Assembly: GCA_958295665.1 (NCBI GenBank)
Contig: OY282560.1
Span: 47,306,333-47,370,332 of the forward strand
Direction: 5' to 3'
Origin: Tipula vernalis
Lineage: Eukaryota > Arthropoda > Insecta > Diptera > Tipulidae
DNA length: 64,000 nt
Part shown: one piece after another, positions 38,987 through 50,099 of the stretch
Position numbering within the stretch: the first letter of the stretch is position 1
Layout: each line of letters opens with the position of its first letter
Notes under the pieces: model-generated
Told to the model about the DNA's origin: nothing
Database searches by the model: none
Seen by the model: the letters and a program-made list of their open reading frames with translations, nothing else
Translations under genes and position numbers: made by a program

Positions 38987-39119
38987 TGAGATATTAACAC
39001 ATTTCTTAAGTCTTAAATAAAATTTGTGTAAGGTTTGGTTTAAATAGGTCAAATCGTGTGGATTTGTTTAAGTATCATACACATATGCTGTACATACATA
39101 CATACAAACACTCACTTTA

Positions 39120-39430
39120 ATTTAAAGATTGCTCAACTGCTCACTAAACACTAGTCCAACACCATCTCAACCCCACCTCAACCCGCAAACGGCGCCCAAT
39201 TGAACTCTCAACCCAACCGCAAGCTCTCATTCAACTTAATCTTCAAACCAGCATATATAAAAAATTGGTCAACTGCTCACAATATCTTGCCCCAACCCCA
39301 ACACAAATCCAACTCAACTTGAACTTAACCCGCAAATTGACCCCTAACTTAACCTGCAACTCAACCCCAAACTCAATATTCAAACCAGCATATATAAAAA
39401 ATTGGTTAATATTTCTATAACCAGGTATTT
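39120..39430 (+). repeat. CTCAACCC-rich low-complexity DNA with a 28-bp direct repeat
   Basis: The segment is dominated by CTCAACCCC-like words resembling 34,760-35,225. Within it a 28-bp sequence containing CCAGCATATATAAAAAATTG is present identically at 39,242-39,269 and 39,379-39,406. That identity suggests a local duplication of about 137 bp. Confidence 0.75.
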
Positions 39431-39571
39431 TGGATCAATTCGTATGGCAGGTACCCGACCCTCTTGACTCACAGCTTCCAAATCTTTTCAAATCTCGGCC
39501 TTGACCATAGAAATAGATTGGCAAAAAAAATGCTAAATCGAACAAGCCGCTCGCGAAATACCATGGGTACA

Positions 39572-39642
39572 GACATACAAACATTCAGACATCCAGACAG
39601 ACGGGCATCCAGACATCCAAACAGACGGACGGAAATTTTTTT
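39572..39642 (+). repeat. CAGACR-type microsatellite (ACAGACATCCAGACAGACGG)
   Basis: A degenerate tandem of 4-8-base CAGAC-containing words, followed by a poly(T) run at 39,637-39,648. CAGACAGACGGACGG tracts of this kind are common in fly non-coding DNA. The overlapping short open frames on both strands are by-products of the simple repeat. Confidence 0.75.
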
Positions 39643-39719
39643 TTTTTGTACTTTGTTAGACTCAGGGACTTTCAAAACATCAAGAAAAGTGATTTTGGTG
39701 GACCAACCAAATTTTTGAT

Positions 39720-41099
39720 CATTTTTGACCGAATTAATCCATTCTTCTTATTGCCTTTGCTCGGTTAAGATGGTAAAGGTTACGCCAAATTCATCAAATT
39801 TTTTTACGAGCACATTTGTTACGAGTTTTATTTGAAATCATTCAGAATCTTTTGGATTCGGAACTATTCTAATCACTTTTAATTTATATTTTCTTTTAAT
39901 GCATCACTTTATTCTGCTATTTCGAAGTTCTGTAGTACAGTCGAGGGTCTCTGGATTATTCCAACAGTTGTACTTAAGCAGTTTAACTGAACATTGTTTG
40001 AACTCTTTATGAATAAAGTAAATTTTCAAGCCAGTACAAATCCATAATTCTAAAAATGGGGGTGAAATTACAAATTTATGATTTTTTGTTTGATTTCAAA
40101 AATTAAAATTTGAAAATTAAAACTAAATTCGACAGAATAAGTAAGCAAGCTGGGGCAATCTTACTAAAAGAAGTTTAGCATTGGTAATAGAAAAATTGAA
40201 TTTTTTTAAAAAATTTGAAAATTGGTTGAAATACTTACAATTGTGTTAGCACATCAACTTACCTTGAATATATATCCCTTTCAAGCCTCAAAAATCTCTC
40301 TTCGACACAATTATGTGATAAGCATAAATTATCGCACACAAAATTTTTTGGTTTTACATTTACACATTTATTTAACATTTATATTCAATATTCAACAGTG
40401 ATACAAACATTTATAAATTTTATTTATTTATTTAATTTAATTTAATTTATTTATAAATTTTATTTAGATTTGATTGCATTTGTTTTTGTATTAGGTATAT
40501 ATATAAAATTCCATTTTGCTTAAATTTATTTACATACAATAAAAAAAAAAACTTTTGGTTTGCGATACAAATTATAAATAAATTAAATAATTGGAATTGA
40601 ATTAAATTCCTCGTTACAAAAAGTGAAAAAGTTTTTTTTGTGTATGCTCCCCCATCTCTTTACTTTGCTACAAAATTACAAAAATTATATACGCTAAGTG
40701 TGTCTTCAAATTTAAAGTTTTAGGTTCTTAAGGAAATAAAAATTATTTGTGCTTTAACAACTTAATAACAAAACGAAAAAATGTTAAAGCTTCAAATATT
40801 TTTTGTTGTTTTGCTGCATGTACGCTTTAAATTTAAACAAAAGAAAATTAAATTTCTGTAAATAAAAGTTTATAAGTGCACAGGATGAAGAGTAATAGTT
40901 TTGTACACAAAATGTTCATTTTATCCTAAATAAATTCGTTGCAAATCGTTAGTATGTTAGAAGTTTCTTATGTTGCCTTATATAGTTTCGTGTTATAGAG
41001 AATTTTTGAAAAGTATTTTGTGTGGGTTGGCTAGTTTTGGACGTAACTAAAATTAAATTGAGGCTTGAAATTGAGGCAAGTGTTATAATGGACGTATAC

Positions 41100-41131
<32 letters not shown>

Positions 41132-42298
41132 TGTCAGATATTAAATGTATTTTTAGAACTGAAAAGATGTTTGATGTATTTAAAATTGATTGAAACTTTT
41201 CAATTCGAATCGCTAGGGTTTTTTAGAATTTTTGGATTCTTGTCCACTAAGAGAGTGATCATAACTCAAAATCAATAAAACTTATCTACTAGAACTTATG
41301 CATTGATCTGCTCGCGTAAATAATTTCGTCTTCAGCATTTCATCGACTGTGTCCTGTGTGTGTGTTTTTTTTTGTTAATAATTCTATCATCGACAACACC
41401 AGAAAGGAAGAGTCGTGACACTTTATGACGTGTGGAGTAAAGGATCAAAATTCGGTTATTCCATTTTTCTCAAAAATTGAGTTAGGCACGAAAAACCTTT
41501 CTTCAATAATATCGGATCATTTCGTTTTTACGCAATCATTATTTTTCTGTTTAGACGAAGTAAGACTTTTCCAAAACTTCTATACTCCTTCTCTTATTTC
41601 AAATCGAAATTCACTTATTCCCTTTTATTTAACAATTCGCAAACTCCGCTTTTCCAGTAAGTTTAGTTATGCTCGATTTCACATTAAAATAGCCAGCCTC
41701 CGGTTAAGTATATTTCCTTTCTTTCTTCTTTCACCAAATTGCATCTGTTTCATAATAGAAATTCAAAGCAAGTCTATTCAAAGCAAGATTGTACATAGAA
41801 ATATTTGGATGAAATTGGGCAGTCAAATATTTAGCTCTGTAGTTCCCATATATTATTCAACATGAGATTGGCTATATTCTTAAGAAACCGAACATTAGTG
41901 TGGAATACAAAACACACCATATATACACCTCGTGGAAAATTTAATGTTGAACGCCATTTTGATTTCTATACGTCACAAGTATACGTCACAGTTTCATTCA
42001 AACTTCGTCTGTTGTTGGGTGCACATCGGATGAAGCGAATTTATGTTTGATGATTATTTTATTATAAATTCAAAAATAAATTTAAAATCTTTTTAATTTA
42101 TGGTGAATTAAGTTTGTGTGTTTTGTAAAATAGTGTATAATAATTATAACTCAAAAACATTATCCGAAATCAAATAATCAATCTAGAAACATTATAATTA
42201 AAGTTGTTGTAAAATATTCTAATATATATTTACTCTATCTTTTTTTTTGTCAGTGACTAAACAAATTTAAAAAAAAAAAGAAAAAAATAGAAAAAAAT
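39720..42298. other. AT-rich non-coding DNA, possible LINE 5' flank
   Basis: No gene is recognised. The segment holds ATTTATTTAA-rich tracts (40,380-40,480) and a poly(A) run at about 41,099-41,123. A 146-codon open frame at 41,425-41,865 overlaps by a few bases a 62-codon one at 41,862-42,050. Their products are Ser/Phe/Ile-rich with no domain I can name, and the composition is what AT-rich non-coding DNA yields. The part just before 42,299 may be the 5' UTR of the following LINE; I cannot place that boundary. Confidence 0.5.
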
Positions 42299-43219
42299 AT
42301 GTCTTTGTGTGAAAAGTGTAATATTTCGGTTCAACGAGATGACGTAAACAAAATTAACTGTCATCAATGTGGAATATTGTATCACGCTTCGTGTACCAGT
42401 TTAAATAAACTTGAACTTGAAAACGTAATACAGAATAAGAAGCCGTTTAAATGTATAAAATGTTTAAATGTTAAAACCGGTAAAAATGAGATAAAATCAT
42501 CTGATAATGAAATTTTACGAGCCATTGGTAATCTGAGTACAAAAATTGATGAGCAAAATCGAAAAATAGATGTTCAAAATAAAAATTTTGAGATAAATAC
42601 CTTTTCAATGGAAACTCGCATCAAAAAAATAGAGGAGTTGTTACTTAAAATAGATTGTTTGTCAAATGAAAATTTGGCTTTGAAAGCTGAGATTACTACT
42701 CTCAATCATCGTGTAATGAATTTGGAGAAGAATTTAGTCAATGATTGTATTGAGTTTCACGGAGTTCCATATAAGAATAGTGAAAGTGTTTCCACTATTG
42801 TAACTCAAATTCTACAAAATGGTTTACAAAATGGATATTGATGAATCTGCTTATAAAAAATGTTATCGTATTAAAAATCGATCTAAAACGGATGCGTCTA
42901 GAATTCACGTACAACTTGTTTCAATTTCATTAAAAGATCGGATTATGCAAAATAAATTGAAATATTTCCATTCGTTAAGGACGAATCTAATAATCCAGTG
43001 GTTACTACTTTGGATGCTACTAATGATAACTGCTTAACAAACGCTAAATATCAACGGATCTTCATCAATGAGTGTTTGACTTCTGGTAAGCGGTTTTTAC
43101 TAAATTTGGTGAGACAGTTGGTGTGGACCTCAAATGGTGTTATTAAGCTTAGGAAGAACAAAGGATCAAGGGTTCATATAATTAACAGCGAAGAGGATTT
43201 AAACAGAGTGCCAGTGTAA
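42299..43219 (+). pseudogene. LINE ORF1: PHD-like zinc finger, coiled coil, ORF1 C-terminal domain (frameshifted)
   Basis: The first frame (42,299-42,841, 180 codons) begins CEKCNISV and has a Cys/His pattern of a PHD finger at residues 4-55: C-x2-C, C-x2-C, H-x2-C and a final C-x2-C. A coiled coil rich in Lys, Glu, Ile and Leu follows (about residues 75-145). It ends near IEFHGVPYKNSES, a signature of CR1-type ORF1 C-terminal domains. The same domain continues in another frame at 42,819-43,037 (YKKCYRIKNR) and another at about 42,998-43,219 (WTSNGVIKLRKN). At least two frameshifts therefore break the protein. Such ORF1 products bind element RNA as a chaperone. The start is the first ATG after a purine-rich run. 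Confidence 0.8.
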
Positions 43220-43226
43220 AATTTAT

Positions 43227-46221
43227 TTGAGCTTGTTCTCTCTCTGTATGTTAAATTTTAATAATAGTTATAATCTCACTTCGTCTGTTAATTATAGGAG
43301 CTTAGTTTCATCGTCAAATACTAATTCTAATGATAATTGTGGTTTTCAATTTATTAATTCTAATTTAATTTTGCAGAATATCCGTAGTTTAAGGAAGAAT
43401 AATGATCTGCTGTTGGTAAATATTGATGCGTTAAAGAAAGATTTCGAAATTATATTTTTAACTGAAATATGGATTGACAGTCATGAACTCATGAATTATT
43501 CATTAGATGGTTACGCTTTTTACGCTAATTGTAATGACGAGTATAAATCAGGTGGGGTTGCTGTTTATGTGAGTGATACTTTACAACATAAAATTTGTTG
43601 TCTTAATTTTTCCTCCGCGGATTCTTTGAAAGTGATAGTTAATATTAATGATGTGTTGTTCTGTTTTGTTATAATATATCGACTCCATTCTATAAAAGTT
43701 GAAATATTTCTTCATGAGTTATCTGGTTTTCTTGAAAATGAAAACGCAAAAAACTTAATCATATTAGGAGACATGAATATTGATATATTAAAAAAGTGTA
43801 ATTTAACAGATGATTACCTATATCTATTATCTTCTTTTGGCCTTGAGTCAATTATTAATGTTATCACCCGTAGTGCATCGTCAACTTGTATTGATCATTT
43901 ATTTGTGAGACTTTTTAGAAAAAGTAAAGTAATGGTGCTTGCTGAAAGTACTAATTTAGATATTTCTGATCATAACAGTATTATTATTATTGACTTACGG
44001 TTTGAAGTAGCAGTCAAAGCAAGAACTAAGTTTTTAAGTAATAAATTCAAAAAAATAACAAATTATTCTCTGTTGGAAGAAAAACTTAAGGTTGTTGACT
44101 GGTCTGATGTTGTTGCTACTTCAATGCCAAACATCGCTTTTGATTTGTTTCTTGAGAAACTGGATGGTTTAGTTGACAACTGCTCCAGTATAAAACGAAT
44201 TACTTCTAAGGACATTAAGCTAAAGCCTTGGATGTGTAGCGGTTTGCTTATTTAAATACACGAAAGGAATAAGAAACTTAAATTTTTAAAGAAACATCCT
44301 AACAATGTGATAACGTTAAATACCTTAAAGTCTTTAAACAGTCGAATAAAAAAGTTGATTCCAGTAACAAAAGATAAATACTATAGAAATAAATTCAATA
44401 ATGCTTGTACTATTAAACAAAAATGGGGAGTAGTTGACGAATTGATGGAACAAAAAAGTAACAGTAATTTCATAGATTCTATAGAATCGAATGGACTCGT
44501 GATAAATGATATTAATCTACTACCAAATATTTTTAATAACTTTTTCGTAAGAGTACCTCATGAGTTATTGGAATTAAATCTTGAGAGATTTTCAGTACAA
44601 AATGATTTATGTAACTCATATGTTTCGTCTACATTATTTTTGTCTCGTACATCTGAAATTGAAATTAGTGATATAGTTGGATCTTTGAAAAATTCTTATT
44701 CGACCGGTTTTGGTCAGTTCTCTTCGATCTTAATAAAAAAAGTATTGCCTGAAATAAAGTATGTTCTTGTAAGTATTTTTAATTCTTGTCTTGTAAATGG
44801 AATATTTCCATCCGACATGAAACGTGGCTTAGTCTTACCACTCTTTAAAAAGGATTCACGTCGAAATCTTAATAATTATAGGCCTATTACATTACTTAGT
44901 ACGTTTTCCAAAATTTTTGAGAAAATTATCAAAAATAGACTTGTTGATTTCCTAGAAAAAATTAATTTTTTTGATCAAAGGCAATTTGGCTTTATGAAGA
45001 ATAAAAATACAGAGAATGCGCTATTGAATTTCATTTCACCATTACATTGTCGATTAAATGAAGCATATAAATACGCTGCTCTTTTTCTAGACATTTCAAA
45101 GGCTTTTGATACTGTCAATCACGCGCTATTATTATCAAAGTTGTATGATATTGGAATACGTGCTGTAGCTTACGACCTGTTTAAATCATACATTATGAAC
45201 AGATCTCAATGTGTGAAGATCAATGATGTAGTAAGTAAGCAACTGATAGTTGATATTAGTGTACCGCAAGGATCTGTGCTAGGACCAATATTGTTTTTAG
45301 TTCATTCAATGTCAATTTTTAAACTTAAACTAAAGGGAAGTATCACAGCTTTTGCTGATGATATTGCCTTATTATACTCGGAAAACAACTTTAATGATCT
45401 ACAGCGTGTGATGAATGAAGATTTGATTCAACTTAAAAATTGGTTTACAGTTCATCAAATGGTTTTAAGTTCAAAATCTAGATACATGACTTTCAATATT
45501 GGTTTTACCTATAGTGCTAATTTAAATATAGTGTACCACTCATTTGATTGTATTTCGAACTCCCCTTGTCATAAAAAACTGTATGACTATTGAAAAAGTT
45601 ATTTCTTTTAAATATTTAGGGGTCACGTTGGATTTCAAATTAAATTTTAAAAATCATGTAGATAATGTAAAATTAAAGTTACTACCGGCTCTTCGTAAAT
45701 TTTATTCTGTTCGCGTTATTTGTGATTCTGCTTTTATGAGGAGTTTATATTATGCATTGGTTGATTCTCACTTGCAATATGGAATATCTTGTTTGGGTGG
45801 TATTTATTTTGCTGCACTCGACAAACTAATTAAAGCTCAAAAACGTTTTTTAAGAGTGATGTATTTCAAAAATAGAACAGAACCATCATATCCTTTATTT
45901 TTAAATAATAACATACTTCCCTTAAGGCATCTTTATATTTTTAAAGTTCTTCGTATTTTTTATAACCGTAGTGGTAATCGATGTTTAAATCATGTAGTAA
46001 GGTATAGTTTACGTAAACGCAACAAATACCACATTCCGTTTGCAATTAAAGAACATTTCAGAAAGTTCTTCGTATATTCTGCACCTAGGCTTTTCACACA
46101 AATACCAGAGGACATTAAAAATATAAATAATCGTAATCTGTTTCTTAAAGTCTTAAAATCTTGGCTCCTGTCGCAGTGTGAAGTTGTATCCATTTTTAGT
46201 TGTTATTCTTCCACCTCTTGA
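43227..46221 (+). pseudogene. LINE ORF2: apurinic endonuclease and reverse transcriptase (one stop, one frameshift)
   Basis: The endonuclease lies in about residues 45-265 of the first frame: LQNIRSL, TEIWID (metal-binding Glu), GDMNIDI, CIDHLF and SDHNS are the usual catalytic and conserved motifs. A TAA at 44,253-44,255 interrupts the frame; the same frame continues past it and carries the RT to 45,593. RT motifs are NNYRPITLLS, DISKAFDTVNH, VPQGSVLGP and FADD (45,351-45,362), so both catalytic Asp regions remain. A frameshift near 45,545-45,590 moves the RT thumb (KYLGVTLD) and C-terminal domain into another frame that ends at 46,221. The protein would nick target DNA and prime reverse transcription there. 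It is inactive as written. Confidence 0.88.
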
Positions 46222-46735
46222 ACATTTTATAGATTATGTTAATTCTTTGTTATTTATTCATATTTTGTAATTTTTTTTTTATATTAATAATGATTTTCGT
46301 TTATACTTTTTAAATTTGTTGCACCCCAACTAGTAATTATGTTAATTTTATATAGGATTTGTTTTAAGTTTGTCTCGTGGCTCCAGCACATTACTTACAA
46401 TTTGGAGTCCACTATTACAATTTTTTTATTATATTGTTAAATTTTTAAGCTGTAATAATGATCTTGTATTTTTTCAATTAATAAAAAAAAAATTGGTTTA
46501 AAAAAAAAAAAGTATCATTAAAAACCATAAGTACCATTTTATCTTATTTTCTTTACCATTTTTACTATTCCTATCTAGCATTTTTCCATTACTAAATATT
46601 ACCTCCACAAATTATTTTCTTACCATTAAATATTAAATAATTTGGTTAAGTTTGCATTTTTTCTTCAAACCATTTGCCGTTTCCATTTTCTTAAAGTGAA
46701 TCGAACTTAAAATTATTAGAATTGAAAAAACAATT
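46222..46735 (+). other. LINE 3' UTR, A-rich tail and AT-rich spacer
   Basis: The 3' UTR of the LINE runs to AATAAAAAAAAAATTGG and the A run ending at about 46,511. After it, an AT-rich, CCATTT-rich stretch without coding potential reaches the tRNA-like motif. This stretch could hold the 5' LTR of the following BEL/Pao element, but I found no matching copy downstream to define an LTR. Confidence 0.5.
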
Positions 46736-46736
46736 G

Positions 46737-46803
46737 AGTCCCTCATCTGGCATCGAGAACCGGAGACCTTTTGTGTTCTGAGCTAGTGCGCTAACCGCCG
46801 AGA
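46737..46803 (-). other. tRNA-like segment (SINE head relic or primer-binding region)
   Basis: On the minus strand, TAGCGCACTAGC resembles a pol III A box (10 of 12 consensus positions by eye). GGTTCTCGATGCC is a B box with two extra bases (TC) relative to GGTTCGATGCC. Box spacing is about 32 bp, shorter than in a real tRNA, and the acceptor stem does not pair, so this is not a functional tRNA gene. It could be a tRNA-derived SINE fragment. Alternatively, on the plus strand TGGCATCGAGAACC could be the primer binding site of the BEL/Pao element that follows. Confidence 0.4.
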
Positions 46804-46938
46804 TGTAATACACATTGTTAAATTACAGGTTATCAGTGAATTTGATAAGTGAATTTGTGTTTAAACCAATAAATGTACCTAGTATAGTATAAAGTAAATT
46901 AGTGAAGAAAGGCCTAGTGAAAATGCCACTTAAATTAG

Positions 46939-47735
46939 ATCAGTTCCTCTAAATTACCACGCATTACCTTACCAACGTTTAATAGAAATTACCAAGAATG
47001 GCAGTCATTTCATGATATGTTCATGTCGACAGTTCATGACAACCCAAGCTTATCCGGCGTACAAAAGCTTCAATACCTTAAAGGCGCATTAAGAGGAGAA
47101 GCTAGTTCATCCCTAAGACATTTGGCTATAACGGAAAACAACTATATAGAAGCTTACCAAAAGCTAGTTAAAAAATATAGTAAGAAAAAATTTATATTAA
47201 GCTCATTTATTAAGACATTTGTTAACCAACCAACCATCACCAACGCATCAGCCAAGCACCGGCGTCAAATATGCGATACTTCGGATGAAGTAATTTGTGG
47301 AATAAAGGCATTAGGTAATAATGCAGAAGGTCGCGATCCCTGGCTCATTTTTTTGGTTCTAAATAAATTAGATCAAGACACACACCAGCGTTGGACGGAT
47401 GAATCTAACAATATCGAATACCCTACCTGGCAATCATTCCTTGATTTTATAAATAAAAGAGCCGATTCTTTAGAAAATTGCCCATCAACAGTAAAAAAAA
47501 GCCGCATCCACGCCCTGCCACGACCCGCAGTTTCACCGTAGCTACCAAAAATTGCCCATTATGTGATACAGCCCACAATCTCTATGAATGTTCAAAATTT
47601 AAGACAATGAATGTGAGTGAAAGACGAGAATTTATGCAAAAGGCCAATCGTTGTTTCAACTGCTTGTGTGATTCTCATTTGGTGTCTAAATGCAGGTCGA
47701 AAAAATCATGTTTGAAGTGCCAAAAACGTCACAAT
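46939..47735 (+). pseudogene. BEL/Pao gag: DUF1759-like domain and Cys-rich zinc knuckles
   Basis: The open frame begins after a stop at 46,936-46,938. It contains LPRITLPTF and NYQEWQSFHDMF, then LSGVQKLQYLKGALRGEAS, the hallmark of DUF1759 gag proteins of BEL/Pao elements. The frame is lost in the A8 run near 47,492-47,499 and continues in another frame, where CPLCDTAHNLYECSKF and CFNCLCDSHLVSKCRSK form the usual paired zinc knuckles, followed by CLKCQKRHNTLL. Gag packages element RNA in virus-like particles. The true N-terminus is missing or upstream of stops. Confidence 0.82.
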
Positions 47736-47859
47736 ACCCTACTTAATTTACCATCTAATCAAAACACCTTTTCAGGGCAGAATATTCAGAATAACCTTGT
47801 AAAAACAACAACGAAACGCCTCGAAGAAACCACCGAACGGAATCTCCAAGGGAAGAGTA

Positions 47860-48500
47860 AGCATGGAGGTATTGTCTCGTTCGCGACAAGCCACATCAAT
47901 CAATCTAAAAGCTCTTGTGTTACCATCAATTACCGCGAAGCAACCACAGATGAACATAGCTGAATACCATTGGGAAGAATTCGGAACCTTAGAGTTAGCA
48001 GACCCGAATTTCTATGAGCCTGACGTCATTTTAATCGGATGTTACCACTACTTATCATTAATCTTACCAGGTCATATTCAGATCATGAAAAACAACTTAA
48101 CAGCACAAGAAACCATTCTTGGTTGGATTATTTCGGGGACAATGAACCATAGAGAATCTACAGCGGAGATTAAGTCACTATGTACGTCTATCAATATTGA
48201 TAGGACACTCACCAAATTTTGGGAAATGGAAGACATGAAAAGACCCATGCCCCTAACACAACAAGAAGTTCAATGTGAATAAGATTTTGTTAATCACTAC
48301 CAAAGAAATAGTGATGGTCGATTCATCGTCTCACTACCATTTGACCCTGAAGCTGCAGCACTTGGAGAATCGATATCTCGAGCCATCAGAAGACTTCTAT
48401 TAATAGAACGTAAGCTAACAAGAGATCCAGACCTGAAAAGGAAATACACATGGAACCTATACCAGACAACGAAATAGATATCCCTGGAACAAGTCCTATT
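47860..48500 (+). pseudogene. BEL/Pao pol: peptidase A17 remnant and linker
   Basis: The frame 47,863-48,282 contains KALVLPSIT, LADPNFYEPDVILIGC and AQETILGWIISGT, typical of the region after the aspartic protease core of BEL/Pao pol. The catalytic DSG segment that should precede it is absent, suggesting an internal deletion joining EVLSRS to RQATSINL. After a frame change at about 48,283, DGRFIVSLPFDPE and LGESISRAIRRLLLIERKL (about 48,314-48,410) match the linker before the RT, which ends at stops by about 48,478. Confidence 0.75.
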
Positions 48501-48547
48501 ATTTACCACACCATTCTGTCTGCAAGGAGATAAGTACCACAACCAAG

Positions 48548-49270
48548 GTGCGTGTTGTTTTTGATGCCTCAGCTAAAACCAGGTCAGGCAGATCACTCAA
48601 CGAAATTCTGCTCGTTGGGCCATCAATTCAGCAAACTCTGCAACAAATTCTGCTACGCTTTCGTTTCCAGAGATACGTTAAGACAGCAGACCTGGAGAAA
48701 ATGTTCAGGCAAATATTAATCGCTCAACCGCATGCCGATTTTCAGAGAATATTATGGAGAGAGAAACCAACTGATACCATACAGGAATATCGTTTGCTCA
48801 CCGTTACCTATGGAACCGCATCAGCACCATTTTTGTCAACCCGTGTCCTAAAACAGATTGTTGATGAAAATAAACAATCTTTTCCGAAAGCAGCAACCTG
48901 CCCTTAGATGACCTTATGACTGGTGCAGATACAATGGAACAACTCATTACGCTCAAAAATGAAACCTCATTAATAATGAAAGCTTCAGGATTTAATATCC
49001 ATAAGTGGCTAGCCAATTGCCCACTTAACGATATAGTTTCAACGGACACCACAAAACTAATTGAAAATGATCACGAAGCACAAAACTCAAAGATTTTAGG
49101 TATATGTACTGGAACACTAAATCTGATTATTTTACTTACAAGGTATCGCTAAACGAGAAACCTGCTCTGACTAAACGAGGCATGCTTTCAGAAGCGTCTA
49201 AACTTTTTGACCCTCAAGGTTGGCTAGCTCCAATAACCATTTATGTTAAAATAATCTTCCAGAGAACATG
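48548..49270 (+). pseudogene. BEL/Pao reverse transcriptase, catalytic box altered and frameshifted
   Basis: VVFDASAKTRSGRSLNEIL begins the RT fingers. TADLEKMFRQI carries the first catalytic Asp, and TYGTASAPFLSTRVLKQI follows. The frame ends at 48,907. The next frame carries LDDLMTGADT (Asp-Asp at 48,907-48,912), preceded by Pro-Leu where BEL/Pao RTs have an aromatic residue and Val, so this catalytic box is damaged. ASGFNIHKWLANCP and, after a further frame change, LTKRGMLSEASKLFDPQGWL (about 49,170-49,225) complete the thumb and connection. Several frameshifts rule out activity. Confidence 0.82.
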
Positions 49271-49299
49271 GGCAAAATGATATTTCTGACGATTGGTGC

Positions 49300-50048
49300 A
49301 ACTTTCGGAAAAAACTAAATTTAATTGAGTCTGTTACCGTACCAAGATGGCTCAATTTTACCTCTAATCCAATAACGTTACACGGTTTTTCAAATGCGTC
49401 CCAGAATGCTTATGCTGCCGTCATATATAGGCTGTTTGTATCAATGAAACTGGTGCAATAGAAGTAAGAATCGTATCATCAGAAACCAAGGTCGCACCAG
49501 CACAGAAGCAGATTACCATACCAAAGCTTCAACTTTGTGCCGCCTTACTTCTCTCAACTTTAATGAATACCGTGCAAGAATTAATGATTGATCCAAAACC
49601 GAAGGTTTATTTATGGAGTGATTCAACAATCGTTATATCATGGTTAGAATCAGTACCTCGCTCACTTGACATTTTTGTGGGAAATCGCATATCCCAAATC
49701 ATTACCAATTATCCCAGAAAATATTGGCAACACATAACCACCAAACACAACCAAGCCGATTGTGCCTCTAGGGGTATACTACCATCTGAATTGATTAATC
49801 ACAACCTCTGGTGGACAGGACCAGAATGGCTAAAACAACCTATAACCAAACGGCCAGCGAAATTCCAGTCAGCAGTTACCTGTTACCTAACGTCGTATCC
49901 ATCACCAATTCAGTTGATTGTATCAAAATACACAAATTTCAATAAAATTATTCGTGTATTAGCGTATTGTAAACGTTATGTCAACAATTGTAAGTTAAAA
50001 CCTGAAGAAAGACCAAAAGCATTCCTTAATTGTACAGAGCTAAATTAA
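49300..50048 (+). pseudogene. BEL/Pao RNase H-like domain
   Basis: VPRWLNFTSNPITLHGFSNA and QNAYAAVIY (about 49,335-49,430) match the start of the BEL/Pao RNase H domain; the usual Asp of GFSDAS is Asn here. After a frame change, TIPKLQLCAALLLSTL leads into the longer frame 49,563-50,048 with VYLWSDSTIVISWL and TKHNQADCASRG, which are RNase H motifs. WWTGPEWLKQP is the BEL/Pao sequence after it. A stop at 50,046-50,048 ends it, and the integrase zinc-binding part that should follow is largely missing. Confidence 0.8.
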
Positions 50049-50099
50049 TCTAAGGAACTGTTATTACACCTTTGTCCGACCTTCCTTATCGACAGGGGT

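Larger units (their letters stand above)
42299..46511 (+). mobile_element. CR1/Daphne-like non-LTR retrotransposon, degenerate
   Basis: The element has ORF1 (PHD-finger and coiled-coil protein, 42,299-43,219), ORF2 (AP endonuclease plus reverse transcriptase, 43,227-46,221), a short 3' UTR, and A-rich runs at about 46,484-46,511. No LTRs are seen. Both ORFs carry frameshifts or stops, so it cannot move on its own. The RT/EN arrangement and PHD-type ORF1 are typical of the CR1/Jockey superfamily, closest in style to Daphne or Rex1. Exact clade assignment needs a phylogeny. The 5' limit is unknown. Confidence 0.85.

Noticed and set aside
39464..39718. Opposed open frames of 84 and 68 codons
   Set aside because: Both are by-products of the CAGAC-type microsatellite and flanking poly(T).
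41425..42050. 146- and 62-codon open frames as host genes
   Set aside because: No domain or signal is recognisable and composition follows the local AT bias; kept only as a possible LINE 5' flank.
46737..46803. Functional tRNA gene on the minus strand
   Set aside because: The B box has an insertion, box spacing is too short, and no acceptor stem or anticodon arm can be drawn.
48297..49052. Minus-strand open frames in the BEL/Pao pol region
   Set aside because: The plus strand carries the conserved BEL/Pao motifs; these are shadows.
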